Of a stretch of 64,000 bases of DNA, positions 8,244-15,739 are shown piece after piece (position 1 is the first letter of the stretch; each line of letters opens with the position of its first letter). The notes under the pieces were generated by a model. It worked only from the letters and a program-made list of their open reading frames with translations, was not told the DNA's origin and searched no databases. A program made the position numbers and the translations under genes. Origin of the DNA: an uncultured Lachnospira sp. (GTDB taxonomy: Bacteria; Bacillota; Clostridia; Lachnospirales; Lachnospiraceae); contig CAKRLE010000003.1 in assembly GCA_934359185.1 (NCBI GenBank), positions 62,001 to 126,000 of the forward strand, in the 5' to 3' direction.

Positions 8244-9737
8244 TCATGCCTTTTTAAGCCTTACATACAGACAGAACTTATTATTGTCATATTCCGCCCA
8301 GACCTTGCCGCCACAGGCTTCAACTGTATCTTTAACTATAGAAAGCCCCAGTCCGTTCCCTGACACCCTGGAATTTCTTGCAGGATCGGCACGGTAAAAT
8401 TTATCAAATATTCTCTCACAGTCTGCATTGGTCATACATTCTGTCTCATTGGCAAATGCAAGCATAACCGCATCCCCATTCTCTGTTGCAGTAATATTTA
8501 TAACTGAATTATCTGTAGAATATTTAATTGCATTCATAAGGATATTGTCAAATGCATCTTTAAGCCTTTCAACATTAACCTCCGAAAACAGCGGCGTATC
8601 TGGAATATCCACATTAAACTTACGGTTCTCCCTGGCTGCCACTCCCTCAAATTCAGCTATATCCTGTTTGAGCATCATTGCAACATTACATTTATATATA
8701 TTATCATCAATCTGAACCTTTTCATTCTTCGCAAGCATGAATATCTTGTGAATCATGCCGTTAATCTTCTCAACCTGATTAAATGCCTTTTTGATATACT
8801 CATCTCTGTCCGCATCTGTCTCATACTTACCGCTTATAACAACATCAAGATAGCCTGTAATTATCGTCATTGGCGTCTTGATATCATGTGAAAGATTAGT
8901 TATAAGCTCCATATTTCTTCGGTCATTCTCACGCTCCTCGCGCATCATTCTGTCAAGATTATGCTGCATGTCGTCTATGCTTTCTGCGATAACAGTAATC
9001 TCGTCATCACCCTTCTTATTTATCTGTGTATTCAGATTGCCTTTAGAAATCTCATCAACAACCCTTGAAAGATACCTTACATAATCAATCCTGCGCTTTG
9101 TAAGAAGCATTGCGCTTATAACAAATATCAATGCTCCTATTACTATACATACAACCTTTAATTTCATGTCAGCATACAGATACTGCGGAGTAATCTCTGT
9201 CTCAAATATAATGTAATACAAAACTTTTGAAACACTCTTTGTATACACAAATGAATATTTCGTTGTGCAGTCATCATAAGAATTAACTATAAGTGCATCA
9301 ACATCCACATATTCTTTATTTTTCTTATAATCCACAGGTTCTTCGCCATCATCGAATGTTTTCCACAATATAAGTCCATTCCGGTTGGTAACTGTTATCG
9401 TCATATTGCTTACCGCCTCTGATGTAAATGGCATTATATTATTAGCAAGAAGGTATTTCATTGCATCGCCAACTGTCTTTTCCTCTCCATTGGCAGTTAT
9501 AGCATCCATAGCTGTATTAATGGAGCTGTCCAGTTCCCTGACCATCTCCATTACCTGAATATCATATCTTTCCTTGTAATCTGAATAATCCTCTATGACA
9601 TCAACAAGCACGCCATAATAGCTGCATACCATAAATGTTCCCAGAGACACAAAAACAGCGATAGCAACAGATACTACCATCACTACCGCAAGTTCTTTGT
9701 ATATTCCCATTGTTTTTTTCTTATGTGAACCGTCCAT
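8244..9737 (-). CDS. Sensor histidine kinase
   Basis: This membrane-bound sensor kinase of 497 residues has TM1 near 14-36, an extracellular sensor of about 150 residues, TM2 near 190-210 and a HAMP linker. The HisKA dimerisation helix carries the phospho-His in LSHDIKTP (about 284). The ATPase domain has an N-box (DNILMNAIKYS) and a G2 box (GNGLGLSIV). The architecture resembles VanS/PhoR. It lies between a secreted SGNH hydrolase gene (14 nt upstream) and the response regulator gene. Kinase before regulator is the less usual order. The linkage suggests sensing of a cell-surface glycan or of envelope state, which is inference. Confidence 0.95.
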   Translation of the reverse strand: MDGSHKKKTMGIYKELAVVMVVSVAIAVFVSLGTFMVCSYYGVLVDVIEDYSDYKERYDIQVMEMVRELDSSINTAMDAITANGEEKTVGDAMKYLLANNIMPFTSEAVSNMTITVTNRNGLILWKTFDDGEEPVDYKKNKEYVDVDALIVNSYDDCTTKYSFVYTKSVSKVLYYIIFETEITPQYLYADMKLKVVCIVIGALIFVISAMLLTKRRIDYVRYLSRVVDEISKGNLNTQINKKGDDEITVIAESIDDMQHNLDRMMREERENDRRNMELITNLSHDIKTPMTIITGYLDVVISGKYETDADRDEYIKKAFNQVEKINGMIHKIFMLAKNEKVQIDDNIYKCNVAMMLKQDIAEFEGVAARENRKFNVDIPDTPLFSEVNVERLKDAFDNILMNAIKYSTDNSVINITATENGDAVMLAFANETECMTNADCERIFDKFYRADPARNSRVSGNGLGLSIVKDTVEACGGKVWAEYDNNKFCLYVRLKKA

Positions 9738-9751
9738 ATATTTATCTCCAT

Positions 9752-10855
9752 TTACCAGTAACCAAGCTCCGAGCCTTTCTCATAGACTCCAACACCGATA
9801 ACATAATATCCATATGCATTCATATGTGTATAATCAGACTTTATGCTTTCTGGCATCATGCTGTTTGCAAGGTTGTACGCATCTTCCTCTGTTGGCTCAA
9901 GACCTGCAATGTCCATAGCATTTTCAAGCATGTATGTTCTCATATTAATGAAATGTTCTCCAAATGCTTCTCTTAATGCTGCTTCCCAATATGTATCATT
10001 AAGTCCGACATCTGAACTGCTTGAATAATAATCTCCCTCTATTGATTCATCAGGATTATCTGTATCGCCAATAATAATATAGCATTGTGTTCCTGAATTG
10101 GCAATCATTGCTTTATACTGTGAAATCAACATGTCATAATCATCCCAGCCGCCATTGCTTCCCATCTGTATCACAAGCACATCTGATGAAGTATCTGCTA
10201 TGTCATGTGCCGCCTGCGTTACAACCTGTGAATTCTTTTTAATCTTCACACTGCCTGTTGTTTCTGTATCATAGAAGCTTATGTACCAGTTTCCATTATT
10301 GCATGTGAGCTGATATGGTGCATTATCTATGTATACAAGATTTTCTGGTTCATCATTATAACTTGCATACCCATTGAAATTCTGTAATTCAACTTTATTT
10401 CCATATGCATCTACTATGTTAATCTTAGACCTTCTGCCTGCTCTGACTGTCACTGCCTTATCAACATACATCGCAAGTCCACCCTGACGTAATGCTATCT
10501 CATATGATGTCTCACCGCATACACCCAGGTTATACACATCCATTCCTGTAAAATGTGACAAAGCATCTGTATATGCCCAGTCAGATATATCAATGCTGTC
10601 TCCATCTGCTGTTATAGCTCCTTCGCTGCTGCCCATGCCATATGTAATCGAATCTCCCCAGCTTATTATTCTTTTTGAAGGACTGCATATATTACTATCA
10701 TCCACACTCTCTATCATTGCGGCTTCATTGGCAGCCATTGTACTTATAACATCTTCTGCGGGATTATATTTATATATATTATCAGCAAATAAAAATGCTG
10801 CACTTACACTTAACATCATTACTGCTTTAGCAATATTCTTTAATATTTTTCTCAT
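9752..10855 (-). CDS. Secreted SGNH/GDSL-type hydrolase
   Basis: This exported esterase-like protein has about 367 residues. The ATG at 10855 is preferred because AAGGGTGG lies upstream; the ATG at 10873 has no such site. A signal peptide (RKILKNIAKAVMMLSVSAAFLFA) is cleaved or anchored near residue 24. SGNH blocks are visible: block I WGDSITYGMG with the nucleophile Ser at about 68, block II NLGVCGET with Gly, block III MGSNGG with Asn, and block V DYTHMNAYG with the catalytic Asp and His at about 341 and 344. A beta-rich insert of about 80 residues lies between blocks II and III. Substrates of such enzymes are usually acetyl groups on polysaccharide or peptidoglycan. It heads an operon with a two-component system. 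Confidence 0.85.
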   Translation of the reverse strand: MRKILKNIAKAVMMLSVSAAFLFADNIYKYNPAEDVISTMAANEAAMIESVDDSNICSPSKRIISWGDSITYGMGSSEGAITADGDSIDISDWAYTDALSHFTGMDVYNLGVCGETSYEIALRQGGLAMYVDKAVTVRAGRRSKINIVDAYGNKVELQNFNGYASYNDEPENLVYIDNAPYQLTCNNGNWYISFYDTETTGSVKIKKNSQVVTQAAHDIADTSSDVLVIQMGSNGGWDDYDMLISQYKAMIANSGTQCYIIIGDTDNPDESIEGDYYSSSSDVGLNDTYWEAALREAFGEHFINMRTYMLENAMDIAGLEPTEEDAYNLANSMMPESIKSDYTHMNAYGYYVIGVGVYEKGSELGYW

Positions 10856-10958
10856 GTAAATCCACCCTTTCATCTATGATGCTTATAATATATTAGGCAA
10901 ACATAAATGAAATATTAGGATAAATCTTTAGATTTCTTAAGAAATGAAAAAATATTTC

Positions 10959-10987
10959 TTGTCAATTTCCACAATATCTGCTAAACT
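10959..10987 (+). promoter_or_regulatory. Predicted sigma-A promoter of queT
   Basis: The -35 is TTGTCA (10959-10964) and the -10 is TAAACT (10982-10987), with a 17-bp spacer. Transcription would start near 10994, which puts the riboswitch at 11020 inside a short leader. Confidence 0.55.
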
Positions 10988-11019
10988 AGGCACGCTGTGT
11001 TTTATATGCAGTAATATTT

Positions 11020-11062
11020 CGTGTGTTCGAAACCTTCCACACGTAAAACAAAACTAAAGGAG
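11020..11062 (+). ncRNA. preQ1-I riboswitch (translational) before queT
   Basis: The P1 stem CGTGTG (11020-11025) pairs with CACACG (11038-11043) around a loop that starts TTCGA and holds CCTT (11033-11036). An A-rich tail follows, with the family-typical AAAACTAAAGG just before the gene. CCTT can pair with AAGG (11057-11060) to form the H-type pseudoknot, and that AAGG is part of the ribosome-binding site AAAGGAG of queT. Ligand binding would therefore block translation. Position, layout and downstream gene all fit preQ1-I. Confidence 0.85.
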
Positions 11063-11070
11063 AATTTAAA

Positions 11071-11562
11071 ATGAAGAAAAAAAGCATGAGTGTGAAATTC
11101 ATCACACAGGCTGCAGTTATCGCTGCAATCTACACTGCTCTGGTTATGATATTTAACTATTGCAGTTTCGGACCTATTCAGTTTCGAATAGCAGAGGCAC
11201 TTACAATTCTGCCTTACTTTACCCCAGCCGCTATACCGGGATTATTCATCGGATGCATAATCGCCAACATTCTTGGTGGTGCAATCATATGGGATGTAGT
11301 CTTCGGAAGCATCGCTACACTTATCGGTGCTGTTGGAACATACCTTTTAAGAAAGCACAAGTGGCTTGCTCCTATTCCACCAATCCTTGCCAACACAATT
11401 ATCGTACCATTTGTACTTAAATTTGCTTATGGTTCAGAGGGCATGTTTGCCATGTTCTTCGTAACTGTTGGTGCCGGCGAGATAATCGTATGTGGAATTA
11501 TCGGAATGATACTTTTATTCGCACTTACACCTGTAAGACATACAATATTTGGAGATAACTAA
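11071..11562 (+). CDS. queT: Queuosine precursor transporter, QueT family
   Basis: This integral membrane protein of 163 residues is the substrate-binding (S) component of an ECF transporter for a queuosine precursor. It has five to six hydrophobic helices and QueT-typical segments such as GPIQFRIAEALTILPYF and LFIGCIIANILGGA. The shared EcfA/A'/T energising module is not in the window. The gene is monocistronic, with a predicted promoter, a preQ1-I riboswitch overlapping its ribosome-binding site (AAAGGAG, 8 nt before ATG) and a terminator at 11593-11630. Riboswitch and product agree, so uptake of preQ1 or a related 7-deazaguanine is a safe inference. Confidence 0.95.
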   Translation: MKKKSMSVKFITQAAVIAAIYTALVMIFNYCSFGPIQFRIAEALTILPYFTPAAIPGLFIGCIIANILGGAIIWDVVFGSIATLIGAVGTYLLRKHKWLAPIPPILANTIIVPFVLKFAYGSEGMFAMFFVTVGAGEIIVCGIIGMILLFALTPVRHTIFGDN

Positions 11563-11592
11563 ATATCTGATTATTAAAAATGAGTCACATAA

Positions 11593-11630
11593 AAAACGTG
11601 TTGATTAGGATTAACCTGTCAACACGTTTT
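11593..11630. terminator. Bidirectional terminator between queT and the convergent gene
   Basis: Arms AAAACGTGTTGA (11593-11604) and TCAACACGTTTT (11619-11630) form a 12-bp stem with A and T tracts on its two sides. It lies 30 nt after the queT stop and 40 nt beyond the stop of the convergent gene at 11671. Confidence 0.8.
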
Positions 11631-11670
11631 GCTATATATACGGATACTGGAATGCCACCTGATTGCTCTT

Positions 11671-12036
11671 TCATACATTATTTTTTAAGTTCATAAAAAA
11701 ATCAGCTATTTTATCCAGCTTTACTTCATTGTATTCTGCAAAATCCAAATAATATTTCGGAATATTTACAGCTTGAATTTCTTTTTTATACAACCATTGT
11801 CTTGTTCTGGCTTCCGGCGCAAAAATAACTGCTTGATTTTCACCAGAAAAAATCTCATTATAATTACATGCTGAATGGTCTAAAACACACTTCCAGTCAA
11901 TATTTTCATTCTGAAAATATTGATTTAGCTGATTCAAAAATTTCTTTGCTTTTTGCATATTAACGACATTAATAATGGGATTATTATGTTCTCCCTCTAT
12001 CACAGGAATTTCCCATGCTAAACAACATGTTTTCAT
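11671..12036 (-). CDS. Hypothetical protein
   Basis: This is a soluble protein of 121 residues that I do not recognise. It has no signal peptide or membrane segment. Visible features are an N-terminal MKTCCLAWEIP with two adjacent cysteines, then a mixed alpha/beta pattern with an amphipathic region (MQKAKKFLNQLNQYFQNE) and a predicted strand AVIFAPEART followed by helices. The layout loosely recalls small Rossmann-like or PTS-IIB-like domains, but no motif confirms this. It lies 27 nt after the stop of the P-loop kinase gene on the same strand and is probably co-transcribed with it. It ends before a bidirectional terminator. Confidence 0.6.
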   Translation of the reverse strand: MKTCCLAWEIPVIEGEHNNPIINVVNMQKAKKFLNQLNQYFQNENIDWKCVLDHSACNYNEIFSGENQAVIFAPEARTRQWLYKKEIQAVNIPKYYLDFAEYNEVKLDKIADFFMNLKNNV

Positions 12037-12063
12037 TTATAGAACCTCCTTTATCTCTGCCTG

Positions 12064-12585
12064 TCAACTGTATTTCTGTTCCGCCATATCTGTCTCTGAC
12101 AAATCCGCATATACCTTTTCAACGATACCATCTGCATCCATTTCACAAGAAATTATTTCTTCCTTAAGAGCAGATGAAAAATCTTTTTCCCGCCACCATT
12201 GGCGCATATGCTCTTCGCCAAATTCTTGGCTTTTACTCCTTGTTTGATGACGTCTTACAGTTTCCTCAAAGGGTATATCAAAATAGTATGAATACACATT
12301 TGCACCGTATAATTCATTAGCCACATTAAATAATGGATTATACCACTCGTCATACATAATTCCTTCTAAAATAACAATGGCACTATGTTCATTTCCATAT
12401 TTCAAAAGCTCTATCATAAGCGGCAATGCTTTCGTATCTATGCCATCTTTAACCCAAAGCATATTTCTTCTAATTTCATCCTGTGAAATAAGCATTGTAT
12501 TAAATCCTATCTTTCTTTGTAACGCTCTTGCTACTGTTGTTTTTCCGCTACCTGAATTACCTCTAAGTATAACTAATTTTTTCAT
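12064..12585 (-). CDS. P-loop kinase / AAA_33-type NTPase
   Basis: This cytoplasmic P-loop protein has 173 residues. Walker A is GNSGSGKTT (9-17). A lid or Walker-B-like segment reads AIVILEGIMYDEW, and there is a substrate-proximal SQDEIRRNML. The family (AAA_33, zeta-toxin or small-molecule kinase-like) transfers phosphate to nucleosides, sugars, antibiotics or RNA ends, and the substrate is not evident here. GGAGA lies about 5 nt before the ATG. It sits in an accessory patch with decayed genes, and an uncharacterised 121-residue protein follows it. Confidence 0.8.
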   Translation of the reverse strand: MKKLVILRGNSGSGKTTVARALQRKIGFNTMLISQDEIRRNMLWVKDGIDTKALPLMIELLKYGNEHSAIVILEGIMYDEWYNPLFNVANELYGANVYSYYFDIPFEETVRRHQTRSKSQEFGEEHMRQWWREKDFSSALKEEIISCEMDADGIVEKVYADLSETDMAEQKYS

Positions 12586-12616
12586 AGATTCTCCATATCA
12601 TGTCTAAGCATAATAT

Positions 12617-12757
12617 TTACAGCTCCCGATTTTGTGACATTATGCCTACTGAAAAAGAATGCCATTGGTGCCAAGCACCAAATGGTATTACAGCATCTGG
12701 ATGCATGGGATCTGCCATTTGAATCACCCCTGAAAAAGTTGATTTTGAATGTAGCAT
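12617..12757 (-). CDS. Small ORF or C-terminal gene remnant (46 aa)
   Basis: An open frame starts with ATG at 12757 and stops with TAA at 12617-12619. Its product is rich in His, Met and Trp, with segments such as MADPMHPDAVIPFGAWHQWH and SVGIMSQNREL. The composition looks protein-like, but the upstream signal (AGGATT next to the ATG) is weak. It lies 31 nt upstream of the P-loop kinase gene on the same strand. It could be a real small protein or the tail of a lost gene. I do not recognise a family. Confidence 0.35.
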   Translation of the reverse strand: MLHSKSTFSGVIQMADPMHPDAVIPFGAWHQWHSFSVGIMSQNREL

Positions 12758-12844
12758 AATCCTATAGATTATTATATCTCATTTTTTGAAACATAGCGAC
12801 AGTTATTTTTTTCTTGCGTTCATTTTTACGTTCAAGAATAATAT

Positions 12845-13282
12845 TTACTTGTCAAAGTTCAATTCCAGAGTTTTGCTGGCATGATCACTCAAGATTCCGA
12901 GAGATCTTTTAATAGTACTTATCAGACTATCCATTCCTCCTGATAACAATGACACTTCATCATACTTATTTGATTTTTCTCCTATTTCGTCCGGCCTACT
13001 AAACTGCCATGTTCTACTTGATAAATTCACTTGGAATCATCTGAAAATACTTCAACGCCTCTTCAATACAATGTCAAAGGGTAGCTTGATCTCCATCCCG
13101 CCTACACGTACTGGGTTACATGTCACATCTCTAACCTGAATTAATTCGCTAATTATAGAGATTTCCTTATGGACATTTAACTTCTTTATTTCTTCTACTA
13201 TATTTAGCTTTTCTTCACCAAATAACTCATTGTATTCAAGTATTGTCTGAACACTTTTGATATTTACCGTATACACTTTCAT
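12845..13282 (-). pseudogene. Decayed QueC/QatC-like PP-loop protein
   Basis: Two open pieces in the same frame (13282 to 13052 and 13030 to 12845) are split by two stops. The second piece contains TWQFSRPDE followed by VSLLSGGMDSL. SGGMDS is the PP-loop of QueC-type ATP pyrophosphatases, and a W-x-F strand shortly before it is typical of the QatC branch found in anti-phage loci. Between the pieces, a neighbouring frame carries the plausible linker IEEALKYF, so two compensating frameshifts would restore a continuous chain. Only about 26 residues follow the PP-loop motif, where a full protein has some 200 more. The rest of the ATPase is gone. The first piece (76 residues) is not recognisable alone. 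Confidence 0.55.
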
Positions 13283-13307
13283 CGTCTCCCAAATACCTAT
13301 TTTAATG

Positions 13308-13961
13308 TTAATCTAAAGAAAAACGCTTATATAACAAATCATTAAAAAAAGGAATGATTAGAGTAAATACTGCAATGATAATTGAATTTATCCATAGATT
13401 TTGAATAAATGAGTGTGGTACAAATACTTTTGCAATAATAGCGGCAGCCAATGCCTCTGCGCAATCAATCGCTCTTCTAATAATTCTTTTCTTCCAATCC
13501 TCATCATTATCATTTCGCTTATACAGCCAAAAACATATGCCTCCTAATAAAGCGTGTATCACCACAAAAACTACTGGAGAAAGGGCTGATGTAACATACA
13601 TAATTGCTCCTGAAGCGCCATCAAAACTTTCAATATTCCCCCCATTTTCTTCATTTTGAGTAATAACAATCTTTATTGCGAACCAATAAAACAACACCAA
13701 CATTAGAAATCCCGCCACGCCTGATCCATTTTCAGGGATAAAATACATTATACCTGAATAGATAAATGCAAAACCGCACGCCATTCCATGTGCTATTAAA
13801 TATTTCTTTCGTAATGCAATTTCATCAAAATATTTATCTCTCCATTCTTCCTGAACCATTCTAATAGCAACAGTGACAAAAAATATAAACAGTAAAAACA
13901 AAATAGGCTTAGCCACTTGTTTTAAATATTCGATAATATTATTAATCAACACTTCCATCAT
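13308..13961 (-). CDS. Hypothetical membrane protein
   Basis: This is an integral membrane protein of 217 residues with five to six predicted helices (near 18-38, 52-70, 82-100, 125-150, 165-185 and 188-207) and short charged loops such as KRNDNDEDWKKR. I recognise no family. It lies just upstream of the decayed PP-loop gene on the same strand (25 nt gap), so the two may once have formed one operon. Its own frame is intact. A role as the membrane effector of a former defence cassette is possible but unsupported. Confidence 0.65.
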   Translation of the reverse strand: MMEVLINNIIEYLKQVAKPILFLLFIFFVTVAIRMVQEEWRDKYFDEIALRKKYLIAHGMACGFAFIYSGIMYFIPENGSGVAGFLMLVLFYWFAIKIVITQNEENGGNIESFDGASGAIMYVTSALSPVVFVVIHALLGGICFWLYKRNDNDEDWKKRIIRRAIDCAEALAAAIIAKVFVPHSFIQNLWINSIIIAVFTLIIPFFNDLLYKRFSLD

Positions 13962-14035
13962 CTATCCCCTAAATAATATTTAATATTTTGCTTTCTTCTC
14001 CAAATAGCTTCCAATAAAGTGAACTGACACACTCT

Positions 14036-14989
14036 CTACTGTGGTAAAATCAAAGTTGGATTTTTCAACAGCATAGCTATCACCATGGCATATTTTGATA
14101 CTCCATAATCTTCAACAATACTGGTTATTCTAGCTCCTGCATCCTTTGATGAAGCCCCACATAAGAAAACCCTTTCATCAGCAGTTCCATAATCCAACAC
14201 TATAAATCGATCATGAAATATACCTCCGGTCTTTTTCATTGATATTTTTACGGATGGATATTCTTTGCAAAAATCTGTAAATTCTATGTTGTGAAGTTTA
14301 TTATTTCCAACATTATCACTGAATAAAATAATATCCACTCCTGCCGGAGAATTCTTAAGGTGTACCAGCGTTCTTAATCCAATATAATTGTCCACAACAT
14401 ATATTGACGATTTTGCCTGCTTATAGATGGACTCATATACCTCATCTGCACTACTGAATTTTGCATTAAACATGAGCCATTTTTCATCATCATCTGAAAC
14501 AAAGCTGTTCATCATATCAGCCAGCTCAGATTTTGTTACAACATCCTTCAAGCCTTCTGCAACATCTGAAATCTGTTTTTCAAGAGAAATCATATCTGAG
14601 TTGATTTTGTTAATTTCTATTTTGTTGTTAGCAGTTTCCATGCTTAACTGAAGTATTTCACGTTGACCTATTAAATCACGATTTTCTAATATGTAATCTT
14701 TCATTCTTTTGAAGGTTCTCACCAATGCAATGCTTTGTCTTACCGCAAGTTCCCCTTTTAGTACAGTCATTAACATGTATACACCTTGTTCCGTAAAAAC
14801 GTAAGGATTGCTGCGGGATTTGCTGCTTATATTTGCGGTCACAAATTGTGACCGCAAATATTCAACTTCATTATCAGATAATTGAAACATCATATCATAC
14901 TGAAATCTTTCTATATTTCTTTTTACCTGCTGATTAAAAGTCTTAACTTCATATCCATATACTTCAGCCAAATCTGCATCTAATAACAC
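14036..14989 (-). CDS. ORF6N-domain protein with C-terminal PLD-like domain (5' end cut by a stop)
   Basis: This 317-codon frame (GTG at 14989, GGGGA about 6 nt upstream) encodes an ORF6N DNA-binding domain, as in phage antirepressor-like proteins. It starts directly at LLDADLAEVYGYE and continues with KRNIERFQYDMMFQL. A coiled-coil region follows near residues 115-150. The C-terminal half has a PLD-like pattern: SIYVVDNYIGLRTL, an HDRF motif at the HxK position, and VFLCGASSKDAG. The ORF6N fold normally begins about 25 residues earlier. In the same frame an ATG at 15082 with a strong GGAGG opens 25 codons (MAEDKRKDE...MKQKLY) and is cut by TAA at 15005-15007, followed by FRGCK. Either the gene has a nonsense mutation or translation restarts at the GTG. 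Confidence 0.75.
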   Translation of the reverse strand: MLLDADLAEVYGYEVKTFNQQVKRNIERFQYDMMFQLSDNEVEYLRSQFVTANISSKSRSNPYVFTEQGVYMLMTVLKGELAVRQSIALVRTFKRMKDYILENRDLIGQREILQLSMETANNKIEINKINSDMISLEKQISDVAEGLKDVVTKSELADMMNSFVSDDDEKWLMFNAKFSSADEVYESIYKQAKSSIYVVDNYIGLRTLVHLKNSPAGVDIILFSDNVGNNKLHNIEFTDFCKEYPSVKISMKKTGGIFHDRFIVLDYGTADERVFLCGASSKDAGARITSIVEDYGVSKYAMVIAMLLKNPTLILPQ

Positions 14990-15133
14990 TTTACATCCCC
15001 GAAATTAATATAATTTTTGCTTCATAAATTCTTCATTGATCTCAATTACTGCAATTTCATCTTTCCTTTTGTCTTCTGCCATAAAACACCTCCATCCATT
15101 TTACGGTCAAAAAATCGCACACAATTATCACAC

Positions 15134-15163
15134 GACCATTTTACTGACGTCAGTAAAATGGTC
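15134..15163. promoter_or_regulatory. 30-bp perfect palindrome with an extra half-site
   Basis: GACCATTTTACTGAC (15134-15148) is followed at once by its exact reverse complement (15149-15163). The half-site CCATTTTAC occurs again at 15096-15104, just upstream (in minus-strand terms) of the GGAGG of the ORF6N gene. The palindrome starts exactly at the end of the HTH gene and lies about 50 nt upstream of the 15082 ATG. There is no adjacent T-run on the minus strand, so an operator is more likely than a simple terminator. Confidence 0.6.
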
Positions 15164-15441
15164 TATTCCTCTTTTTTCCTCATTTTGTCATAATACGCTT
15201 TATACCTATAAATCGTCCTCTCGCTGACATTGTTTCGCTTCGCAATTTCTACCATTGTCATGCCACTCTCATACCCAACAACAAAATTATTATAAATTGC
15301 CATCCACTTGGCGTTATGTTTCTGCCGTCCGCTTAATTTTCGATTTCTGTAATACTCCAATTCCTCCTGAAGTTCTGCATTCTCATTTTCCAACTCCTCT
15401 ATTCTTTTTAATGTCTCTTCAAGTGTTACGAATTTCTCCAT
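15163..15441 (-). CDS. Coiled-coil helix-turn-helix protein (Hin-recombinase-like HTH)
   Basis: This small protein has 92 residues. An N-terminal coiled coil with heptad Leu/Ile spacing (TLKRIEELENENAELQEELE) is followed by LSGRQK and a helix-turn-helix (MTMVEIAKRNNVSERTIYRY) of the kind found at the C-terminus of Hin/resolvase recombinases and in transposase subunits. No catalytic domain is present. The ATG at 15441 has GGAGG 8 nt upstream; the ATG at 15456 has none. It lies upstream of the ORF6N gene on the same strand, with the perfect palindrome between them, so it is a candidate dimeric regulator binding that site. It could also be a transposon-derived orphan. Confidence 0.7.
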   Translation of the reverse strand: MEKFVTLEETLKRIEELENENAELQEELEYYRNRKLSGRQKHNAKWMAIYNNFVVGYESGMTMVEIAKRNNVSERTIYRYKAYYDKMRKKEE

Positions 15442-15555
15442 TCCCCTGTCCTCCATTCATGTCATTCTCGTTTTGTCTATATTATAAATATCTGCCTTTC
15501 TTAAGTCAATCCGATTATGTCATGTTGTGTCATTTTCTACATTTGCTGTAAATAC

Positions 15556-15625
15556 AAAAAGGTCGAAAACATTTGATATGTTCCCAGAATCCCGGACACA
15601 TATAAATTTAGCGTTCAACCTTTTT
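15556..15625 (-). terminator. Long hairpin after the ABC exporter genes
   Basis: Arms at 15556-15567 and 15614-15625 (AAAAAGGT.GAA type, one G-U pair) enclose a further imperfect stem. On the minus strand the outer arm ends in CCTTTTT. It lies about 115 nt past the stop at 15740 and is a plausible but atypical terminator. The rest of 15457-15739 shows no gene. Confidence 0.4.
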
Positions 15626-15739
15626 ATATCTAATCCTATAACAGCATTTCTATATATCTTTGGTATGTCTTAAATCCTACTGATTCGTAAAAATATTAGT
15701 TTGATTTTGCCAAATCTTACTTGCAATAAAGCATCTTTA

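Noticed and set aside
15134..15163. TGACGTCA core read as a cAMP response element
   Set aside because: The resemblance to the eukaryotic CRE is chance. In bacteria it is simply the centre of the palindrome.
12617..15441. An intact QatABCD defence operon
   Set aside because: Only a broken QueC/QatC-like piece is visible. No QatA ATPase, QatB or TatD-like gene lies nearby.
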